NCBI GenBank assembly: GCA_904502165.1
Contig: CAJGDB010000003.1
Location: forward strand, 1-44,171
Direction of reading: 5' to 3'
DNA: 44,171 nt
DNA from: an uncultured Akkermansia sp.
Lineage (GTDB): Bacteria; Verrucomicrobiota; Verrucomicrobiia; Verrucomicrobiales; Akkermansiaceae
The notes beneath the pieces are model-generated. The model did no database searches. It saw nothing but the letters and a program-made list of their open reading frames with translations, and was not told the DNA's origin. Position numbers and translations under genes: made by a program. Every line of letters starts with the position of its first letter. Position 1 is the stretch's first letter. Shown here one piece after another: positions 34,301 to 38,470 of the stretch.

Positions 34301-34547
34301 GGGTTGTGTGCCGCTGGTTACAGCCGAAGGTTCCGGTGCGCTGGCACGCAACTCCATCGGCGTAGTGGTTGTCATCGGCATGACCATCGCCACCGCGCTG
34401 GGCGTCTTCTTCATCCCCTGCTCATTCGTCTTCATCATGAAGCTGTTCCGTTCCCGCATCACCAAGGGCCACCACGGCCCTGACCCGGATGAAGTGACGG
34501 CTTACGCCCTCCTCGAAGCACAGGAGGAAGACGGAGCCAAGGCATAA
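31341..34547 (+). CDS. RND multidrug efflux pump, HAE1 family (AcrB-like)
   Basis: 1068 residues, the standard length. Proton-relay residues are Asp406-Asp407 (GLVVDDAIVVVEAVE) and Lys944 (GLAAKNAILIVEFA). The N terminus SPFFIKHPIIAGVIAVVTTL and the porter-domain SGLPLMLYALDSP also fit. Twelve membrane segments and two large periplasmic loops are expected. It exports hydrophobic or amphiphilic compounds such as drugs or bile acids; the exact range is unknown. It forms an operon with the fused adaptor just upstream. No TolC-like channel gene is in the window, so the outer-membrane partner must be elsewhere. Confidence 0.95.
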   Translation: MSPFFIKHPIIAGVIAVVTTLLGIISMLALPIAQYPDIAPVTIQMAAAYPGANATEVAESVATPIELQLSGVEKMDYMNSTSSNNGSCSINVIFEAGSNPNTDQQNTYMRYSQATSQLPSMVSQMGITIKQSSGLPLMLYALDSPQGFFEPVSLTGYAFLNLVDPLKRVEGVGDVQVFGARFAIRIWLDTDKMAQKGISVQEVYNAVSTQNAINPGGAVGAEPMPDGQEFTYTIRNQGRMSSVDEFNSIIVRQKGTQAVYLKDIAQIELGAQSYSLASRINGRPGTAIAIYQAAGSNAIETVGRVKALLEEKAKVMPEGMRGFVALDTTTTVRDSISEIAHTLVEAMLLVALVVFLFLQGWRATLIPLIAVPVSLITTFIFFPMLGFSLNTICLLGMVLAIGLVVDDAIVVVEAVEAHMENGMTPRQATFAAMKEVSGPVVAIALVLAAVFLPTALLPGITGTLFQQFAVTIAVSMLISAFNALTLSPALSALMLQSRKEHRSLLTPLYDLFNRCYEAVAEIFSRACHWLCKHLTISMALLAGITACIIPVSNKVPGGFLPAEDQGFLIGGVIMKPGVSLQRLTEQVKPVEKVLMEEPTTDFAVSIIGMNLVLGVQTTNALSFFACLKPYAERPVMENGEIPTADDVQKRVQAKLAMCGVDGVSFLVSPPAIPGVGVGNDITFALEDLDGLGVAPLYEQAQKLEAALMKHPAIAKASDMMLPQVPQKSIAIDKEKCLAQGVDYAAANSLLQCFNGSSFVNYYTQFGQQWQVYMQAAGVSRTDTEQIANFYVSNARGDSVPLSTLVTINDIADTEFVWRNNNYNAAKISVTPAAGYSTAQAMKAIEQTFAENMDTTKYAMEYVDMSFQEKKVQDGLGLGSIFTLSAVFAFLIMAALYEKWTLPIAIFMTVPIAVLGAFLGLLLTHIDLNMYAQIGLVMLVGLAAKNAILIVEFAVLQMERGQELVEAAVTAARMRLRPILMTSFAFILGCVPLVTAEGSGALARNSIGVVVVIGMTIATALGVFFIPCSFVFIMKLFRSRITKGHHGPDPDEVTAYALLEAQEEDGAKA

Positions 34548-34574
34548 TACTATATATTTTCCCGGCAAAACGCC

Positions 34575-34606
34575 ATGCCCCCAGGTGAAACACCTGGGGG
34601 CATTTT
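34575..34606 (+). terminator. Terminator of the efflux operon
   Basis: Perfect 13-bp stem ATGCCCCCAGGTG / CACCTGGGGGCAT with an AAA loop, then TTT, 27 bases after the pump stop. Confidence 0.85.
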
Positions 34607-34637
34607 GCTGCGTCACTCCGCTGCTGCAGAAAAGACA

Positions 34638-34664
34638 ACCGGCATTTCCTGCGGAAATGCCGGT
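34638..34664 (-). terminator. Terminator of the small basic protein gene
   Basis: Perfect 12-bp stem ACCGGCATTTCC / GGAAATGCCGGT with a TGC loop. On the minus strand it is followed by TGTCTTTT. Confidence 0.7.
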
Positions 34665-34697
34665 GTAAAGTCTGATTGGAATTTCAGAGACTTGAAA

Positions 34698-34829
34698 TCA
34701 GTCCTTGGAAACCTTCTTAGCCATCTGAACAGGTGCTACATTCTTGCTGTTCTTGGCGATTTCCTTCTGGCGCTTGATGTAAGCGGTACGACGACGACGC
34801 TTCGTCTCTTTACGATGCTGTTGACCCAT
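34698..34829 (-). CDS. 43-residue highly basic protein
   Basis: Minus-strand frame from ATG 34829 to TGA at 34698-34700: it begins MGQQHRKETKRRRRTAYIKR and ends QMAKKVSKD. Thirteen of its 43 residues are Lys or Arg; there is no cysteine and no hydrophobic segment. It is framed by its own promoter (34894-34922) and a perfect hairpin (34638-34664), which supports a real gene. Composition and size resemble small ribosome-associated proteins, but I cannot match it to a named ribosomal protein, so that role is inference. Confidence 0.7.
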   Translation of the reverse strand: MGQQHRKETKRRRRTAYIKRQKEIAKNSKNVAPVQMAKKVSKD

Positions 34830-34893
34830 GGTGGTTCTGAATTAGGTTTGTAGGGCAGGCAAACAGACCCGCCCGGGTTGAATAAGTGGTTTC

Positions 34894-34922
34894 TAAATAC
34901 AGCTTTTAGCGGACAAAAGCAA
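34894..34922 (-). promoter_or_regulatory. Promoter of the small basic protein
   Basis: Minus-strand TTGCTT (34917-34922), 17-bp spacer, TATTTA (34894-34899). The leader is about 57 bases, one of the longer ones here. The rest of the gap to 35060 shows nothing else recognisable. Confidence 0.55.
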
Positions 34923-35060
34923 GGCAAAAGTGTGTGTTCATTCCCATTTATTGCCAGAATGGCAGAAAAAAAGCGTTCCTCCGGCTAAATCCAGGCGTAC
35001 AACGGCTGCCAGGAAATCGTGGCGGCACCGCGTTTCTTCCAGAATTCAACACACAAAAGC

Positions 35061-35089
35061 TTGACTTACCTCAACCTTGCGTGTAGTAT
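35061..35089 (+). promoter_or_regulatory. Promoter of the YbjN-like gene
   Basis: TTGACT (35061-35066), 17-bp spacer, TAGTAT (35084-35089). The leader to ATG 35152 is about 55 bases. Confidence 0.7.
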
Positions 35090-35151
35090 GGTATGCGAAC
35101 AGGGCGTTGCCGAATCAGCTCCCCGCCTGGAACCATCAAATTTTTCTTCCT

Positions 35152-35607
35152 ATGTCGAACCAACCGAATCTTCTGGCGCAGGTGCGCCAGCATCTCATCA
35201 GCCACGGCGAAGCCTACCAGTGGATTACCATGGGCGCCGAGAACGAAAAAATCGGCCTGGCCTATCTTCCGGTCACCAATACCGAAATTCCCTGTTCCTT
35301 CATGTTCACTGAGCTGAAGAACCCCTGCAGCCTCGTGTTTGATGTGAACTTTGCTTATCGTATTGCCCCGGCAGACCGCGCCGAAGTCAGCATGCTGCTG
35401 CTCACCCTCAACGCCAACCTGCCGGAGGGCCAGCTGCTCATCGATATGGACAACGGGCTTGTCTACTATCGCCTCAAGTATATTGTAACAGACTACAACA
35501 TCAGCAGCGAAGAAATCCTTGCCCAGATTAAGCACATGGAAGATGTCGGCATCGGCATGGCCCACACCTATCCCCGCATCATCATGCAGGAATTCCCCCT
35601 CTATTGA
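35152..35607 (+). CDS. YbjN-domain-like protein
   Basis: 151 residues, soluble. The order NEKIGLAYLPVTNTEIPCSF, then LVFDVNFAYRIAPADRAEVS, LLTLNANLPEGQLLIDMDNG and LVYYRLKYIV resembles the YbjN / type III chaperone-like fold: beta strands, then a helix with 'LNANLP.G.L..D...G.V.YR'. Function unknown; YbjN in E. coli is linked to stress and motility. ATG 35152 is chosen over 35077 because the latter lies inside the promoter. It ends 28 bases before fabI with no terminator between, so the two may be co-transcribed. Confidence 0.7.
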   Translation: MSNQPNLLAQVRQHLISHGEAYQWITMGAENEKIGLAYLPVTNTEIPCSFMFTELKNPCSLVFDVNFAYRIAPADRAEVSMLLLTLNANLPEGQLLIDMDNGLVYYRLKYIVTDYNISSEEILAQIKHMEDVGIGMAHTYPRIIMQEFPLY

Positions 35608-35635
35608 TTTCCCCCCTTAACACATACATACCAAT

Positions 35636-36430
35636 ATGACCATCACCAAACCCTTAGAAGGAAAAGTCGGCATCGTGACCGGCGTAGCCAACCACCGCAG
35701 TATCGCTTTCGGCATTGCCAAGGCATGGCATGAAGCCGGTGCGAAGCTCATTTTCAATTACCAGGGCGAACGCCTCAAGGATGGTGTCATCAAGCTGGTC
35801 AAGGAACACTTCGGTGAAGATACTCCCGTATGCGCCCTTGACGTGAGCGATGACCAGTCCATTGCCGATTTCTTCACCTTTGTTGGCGAACACACCGACC
35901 ACGTGGACATGCTCCTGCACGCCATTGCTTTTGCACCGAAGGCACCCGGTACGCTCGAAGGACACTTCTCCGACATTCCGCGCGATGCCTTCAACCTCTC
36001 GCTGCAGATTTCTGCCTACTCGCTCATTGCCCTTTCCCGTGCAGTGGCTCCGTTCATGGTCAATGGCGGCTCCATCACAGCCCTTACCTACTACGCCAGC
36101 CAGAAGGTTGTGCCGAACTACAACCTTATGGCCGTTTCCAAGGCAGCCCTTGAAACCTGCTGCAAGTACCTTGCCTATGACCTGGGTCGCCGAGAAGCAC
36201 CCATCCGCGTGAACTGCATTTCTGCTGGCCCCGTGCAGACCCTGGCCGCCCGAGGCGTATCCGGCTTCACCGGTATGTTCAAGGTATACGAAGAAAAGAG
36301 CCCGCTGCAGCGCTCCTGCACGCTCGAGGAACTTGGTGCTACTGCCACCTATCTCGCCAGCGATGGCGCAGCCTCCATGACCGGCCAGATTCTCTATGTG
36401 GACGGCGGCTATGAAATCGTCGGCATGTAA
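35636..36430 (+). CDS. fabI: Enoyl-[acyl-carrier-protein] reductase (NADH)
   Basis: 264 residues. It carries out the last reduction of fatty-acid elongation, in the cytoplasm. The nucleotide site is GKVGIVTGVANHRSIAFGIA. The catalytic triad has the FabI spacing: Tyr152, Tyr162 and Lys169 (YYASQKVVPNYNLMAVSKAA). The C-terminal half has SAGPVQTLAARGVSGF. This is the classical triclosan-target type, not FabK, FabL or FabV. ATG 35636 gives the normal FabI N terminus. There is no Shine-Dalgarno sequence before it (ACATACATACCAAT). Confidence 0.95.
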   Translation: MTITKPLEGKVGIVTGVANHRSIAFGIAKAWHEAGAKLIFNYQGERLKDGVIKLVKEHFGEDTPVCALDVSDDQSIADFFTFVGEHTDHVDMLLHAIAFAPKAPGTLEGHFSDIPRDAFNLSLQISAYSLIALSRAVAPFMVNGGSITALTYYASQKVVPNYNLMAVSKAALETCCKYLAYDLGRREAPIRVNCISAGPVQTLAARGVSGFTGMFKVYEEKSPLQRSCTLEELGATATYLASDGAASMTGQILYVDGGYEIVGM

Positions 36431-36465
36431 TAAGTTGCCGGCAAAATCCCTCCCCATCAAATCTT

Positions 36466-36496
36466 TCAGCCCCGGTATTCCGGGGCTGATTTTTTA
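36466..36496 (+). terminator. fabI terminator
   Basis: Perfect 10-bp stem TCAGCCCCGG / CCGGGGCTGA with a TATT loop, then TTTTTTATT. Confidence 0.9.
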
Positions 36497-36985
36497 TTGC
36501 AACGGCAGGCAGAGGTCAACAACATCCAGCATGCGACCAAACTTGCAGCCCACTCTGGGGAAATGAGACACTTGTTCAAACCCCCAGCGCCGGTGAAAAT
36601 CAATGCTCCGGGTATTTTCCTGCGTGATACAGGCAATCAGCACCACGGCCCCCGCCTCGCGGCACTGTTGCACCAACGGGGCCATCAGCATTGCACCCAA
36701 TCCCTGCCCACAATGCTCAGGATGCAGATAGATTGATACCTCCCATGTATGGCAGTAGGCTGCACGCTCCTTCCACGCATGAGCACAGGCATACCCCAGA
36801 ACCTGCCCCCCGGCGTCCTCACACACCAGATAGGGGTACCCGGCAACAATCCGCTTAATCCGGGCTCGCATCTGCGCCACACTGAGCGGTTCCGTTTCAA
36901 AAGACACAACCGTTTCCTGCACGTAATGATTGTAAATGGCAGCAATAGCTGCCGCATCACTGGAACAGACTGATCGAATTTTCAT
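36494..36985 (-). CDS. GNAT acetyltransferase, phosphinothricin acetyltransferase-like
   Basis: 163 residues. The N terminus IRSVCSSDAAAIAAIYNHYV, then VVSFETEPLS, and the acetyl-CoA loop HCGQGLGAMLMAPLV, place it in the Pat/YncA branch of the GNAT superfamily (IYNHYV...T..FE is typical). These enzymes acetylate small amines such as phosphinothricin or methionine sulfone. The natural substrate here is unknown. Its stop is next to the fabI terminator, and the two genes are convergent. Upstream is the tRNA-Glu terminator; AAGGG 9 bases before the ATG could be a weak ribosome-binding site. Confidence 0.88.
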   Translation of the reverse strand: MKIRSVCSSDAAAIAAIYNHYVQETVVSFETEPLSVAQMRARIKRIVAGYPYLVCEDAGGQVLGYACAHAWKERAAYCHTWEVSIYLHPEHCGQGLGAMLMAPLVQQCREAGAVVLIACITQENTRSIDFHRRWGFEQVSHFPRVGCKFGRMLDVVDLCLPLQ

Positions 36986-37002
36986 TTTCTTTTCCCTTGA
37001 AA

Positions 37003-37034
37003 AAGCAGAAAAGCCTGAGGCATTTACCTCAGGC
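37003..37034 (-). terminator. tRNA-Glu terminator
   Basis: Stem GCCTGAGG (37013-37020) / CCTCAGGC (37027-37034). On the minus strand it is followed by TTTTCTGCTTTTT. Confidence 0.85.
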
Positions 37035-37044
37035 CTTTCCAGAG

Positions 37045-37116
37045 CATCCCCACGCGGATTCGAACCGCGGTTCTATGACTGAGAATCATATGTCCTAACC
37101 CCTAGACGATGGGGAC
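37045..37116 (-). tRNA. tRNA-Glu (anticodon CTC)
   Basis: On the minus strand the 7-bp acceptor GTCCCCA pairs with TGGGGAT (one G-U pair). The anticodon stem TATGA/TCATA has loop TTCTCAG, which gives CTC. The T arm CGCGG-TTCGAAT-CCGCG is complete. No CCA is encoded. It reads the GAG codon. Confidence 0.93.
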
Positions 37117-37148
37117 ATTCATGATGCTCGCAGCTTGACTGCGCGCGC

Positions 37149-37177
37149 ATTATACACACGCTCCCATGCGGCGTCAA
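37149..37177 (-). promoter_or_regulatory. tRNA-Glu promoter
   Basis: Minus-strand TTGACG (37172-37177), 17-bp spacer, TATAAT (37149-37154), the best match to consensus in the window, 32 bases before the tRNA. Confidence 0.8.
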
Positions 37178-37247
37178 GACTAATCTGTAAAAAAACACCA
37201 GTTTTGTCACTTTTTTATTCTTTTGCCCCATATGCAGCAGAAAAAAC

Positions 37248-37276
37248 TTGCGGACCCGCGCATGATGCGCTAGTAT
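37248..37276 (+). promoter_or_regulatory. tRNA-Ser promoter
   Basis: TTGCGG (37248-37253), 17-bp spacer, TAGTAT (37271-37276), 33 bases before the tRNA. Confidence 0.7.
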
Positions 37277-37309
37277 CACCCCAGCACGCCACCGTGCCTG
37301 CAACACTCC

Positions 37310-37396
37310 GGATGGGTGGCAGAGCGGTTGAATGCAGCGGTCTTGAAAACCGCCGAAGGTTAATCCCTTCCGTGGGTTCGAATCCCACCCCATCCG
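37310..37396 (+). tRNA. tRNA-Ser (anticodon TGA)
   Basis: Acceptor GGATGGG / CCCATCC; anticodon stem GCGGT/ACCGC with loop CTTGAAA gives TGA. The long variable arm (CGAAGGTTAATCCCTTCCG) is typical of serine tRNAs. T arm GTGGG-TTCGAAT-CCCAC. No CCA is encoded (TCA follows). Confidence 0.95.
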
Positions 37397-37407
37397 TCAT
37401 CAAAAAA

Positions 37408-37450
37408 GCAAGAAAACCTACAAAACATTGTTTTTTGTAGGTTTTCTTGC
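37408..37450 (+). terminator. Long hairpin after tRNA-Ser
   Basis: Perfect 18-bp stem GCAAGAAAACCTACAAAA / TTTTGTAGGTTTTCTTGC with a T-containing loop. It is unusually long and AT-rich for this window. Confidence 0.8.
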
Positions 37451-37529
37451 ATAATAGGCGCAGGTAAACTTACGACCCCCTGTTACAATTATTTTACAAG
37501 AAAAATTACAAGAAAAACGGGAGGGTAAT

Positions 37530-37613
37530 ATGGGGTCTCAATTTTACAATGGTCGCCTGTCAATAAACAAGGAGAAAGCGTCACCATTCTGGATGGTCTC
37601 CTATGCCGCTTGA
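37530..37613 (+). pseudogene. Possible integrase N-terminal remnant
   Basis: Twenty-seven codons from ATG 37530 to TGA 37611-37613, ending LSINKEKASPFWMVSYAA. 'INK.K.SPFW...Y' recalls the start of arm-binding domains in tyrosine recombinases. It lies about 130 bases downstream of a tRNA gene, a common integration site. A strong Shine-Dalgarno GGGAGGG sits just before the ATG, unlike native genes in the window. The match is short, so this is tentative. Confidence 0.3.
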
Positions 37614-37638
37614 CCGCTTCCCGCACGGCTGGTACAAT
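37610..37638 (+). promoter_or_regulatory. Promoter of a candidate small RNA
   Basis: TTGACC (37610-37615), 17-bp spacer, TACAAT (37633-37638). Confidence 0.6.
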
Positions 37639-37645
37639 GCCTGCG

Positions 37646-37712
37646 TAATGGGGTGCTTCCCCTGCATTGGATTGACAACCGCGCCGGTGAAAGCTTGCGC
37701 GGGCGTTTCTTT
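37646..37712 (+). ncRNA. Candidate small RNA
   Basis: A good promoter predicts a start near 37646. The transcript would contain a small hairpin GGGG-TGCTT-CCCC and end in CCGCGC (37679-37684) / GCGCGG (37697-37702), followed by the T-rich GCGTTTCTTTT, so about 67 nt. The same promoter is also 9 bases before an ATG (37648) that opens a 40-codon frame with no recognisable product. I match it to no known RNA family. Confidence 0.4.
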
Positions 37713-37739
37713 TAACAGCGTGAGTAAAGATAAAAAGAA

Positions 37740-37768
37740 TTGTCATACAAAGCATAAGGTGTTAGAAT
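37740..37768 (+). promoter_or_regulatory. Promoter of the PEGA-like lipoprotein
   Basis: TTGTCA (37740-37745), 17-bp spacer, TAGAAT (37763-37768), then 8 bases to the ATG at 37777. Confidence 0.75.
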
Positions 37769-37776
37769 AACCCTCT

Positions 37777-38151
37777 ATGAAAACATACCTCTCTCTACTC
37801 CTATTGCTTCCGGCCCTGTTTCTGACCTCCTGCTCCACCTTTGCCGAAGGAAAAACCAAAGTATCCATCAAGGCAAGCGAGCCCAATGCCATCCTGAGAG
37901 TCAACGACGAAATCGTCGGACAAGGAACAGCAGAACTCAATTTATCCAACCGGTACGATTATAACATCACCGCAGAACAGGGAGACCGCGTAGCGCGCGC
38001 CATCATAAACCGGGAACTCTCAAGTTGCGGAAGGCTCGACCTTATCGGCACGTGCATAATAGGCATTCCGGTAATAGGGCTGCTCTCAAGCGGCTGCTGG
38101 AGGCTCGAACGCGACGCCGTCTACCTTCAGCTGCCACCGGAAAAGCAATAA
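37777..38151 (+). CDS. PEGA-like lipoprotein
   Basis: 124 residues. The lipoprotein signal ends ALFLTSC. A short beta-rich domain follows (TKVSIKASEPNAILRVNDEI, then VGQGTAELNLSNRYDYNITA) that resembles the PEGA domain, a small surface-protein module. The C-terminal part holds a glycine-rich hydrophobic segment (IGTCIIGIPVIGLLSSGCW). It is probably anchored in a membrane facing the periplasm. Function unknown. It is monocistronic behind its own promoter, in a low-GC stretch after tRNA-Ser. Confidence 0.7.
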   Translation: MKTYLSLLLLLPALFLTSCSTFAEGKTKVSIKASEPNAILRVNDEIVGQGTAELNLSNRYDYNITAEQGDRVARAIINRELSSCGRLDLIGTCIIGIPVIGLLSSGCWRLERDAVYLQLPPEKQ

Positions 38152-38280
38152 CTAAGCAGCACATGAGCGTGCCTAACTCCAAATTTCCCCAAAGAAGGCC
38201 AAATCCCAGAAAGAAAGTTCTTGCCAGGGGTCATTACAAGAATGCTACAAGCCGCATCTTAACGACAGAATATCTGTTCC

Positions 38281-38301
38281 TCTAATCCAACCCCATCCCG
38301 T
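38281..38301 (+). repeat. Partial copy of the tRNA-Ser 3' end
   Basis: TCTAATCCAACCCCATCCCGT resembles the tRNA-Ser end TCGAATCCCACCCCATCCGT (37378-37397), with two substitutions and one extra C. It could be the far attachment site of a lost element, or chance. Otherwise 38152-38304 shows only a weak 40-codon frame. Confidence 0.25.
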
Positions 38302-38304
38302 ACA

Positions 38305-38342
38305 GAAACACCCGCGCAGTTATCTTGCTGCGCGGGTGTTTC
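38305..38342. terminator. Terminator hairpin
   Basis: Perfect 15-bp stem GAAACACCCGCGCAG / CTGCGCGGGTGTTTC between the PEGA-like gene and the GH84 promoter. Confidence 0.8.
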
Positions 38343-38384
38343 TGCATTATCGGACAAAAGAGCCGGAAATATGCATTTTGAAGC

Positions 38385-38413
38385 TTGTCAGGAGCATGTC
38401 TAAACGATATAAT
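38385..38413 (+). promoter_or_regulatory. GH84 promoter
   Basis: TTGTCA (38385-38390), 17-bp spacer, TATAAT (38408-38413). The leader to ATG 38471 is about 50 bases and is pyrimidine-rich. Confidence 0.75.
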
Positions 38414-38470
38414 GAAAGAATAAGGAGAAAAATTTTCTACACTCCTGCTTTGCTCTCCACTTCTACAGTT

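Noticed and set aside
37489..37520. Tandem TTACAAGAAAAA repeats after tRNA-Ser
   Set aside because: Two copies only, in AT-rich DNA; could be chance and does not match any attachment or origin pattern I know.
37648..37770. 40-codon frame starting 9 bases after a good promoter
   Set aside because: Could be a leaderless small protein, but it crosses a terminator-like hairpin and runs into the next gene's -10 box, so the small-RNA reading is preferred.
38163..38285. 40-codon plus-strand frame beginning MSVPNSKFPQRRP
   Set aside because: No promoter, ribosome-binding site or recognisable similarity; kept only as a possibility.
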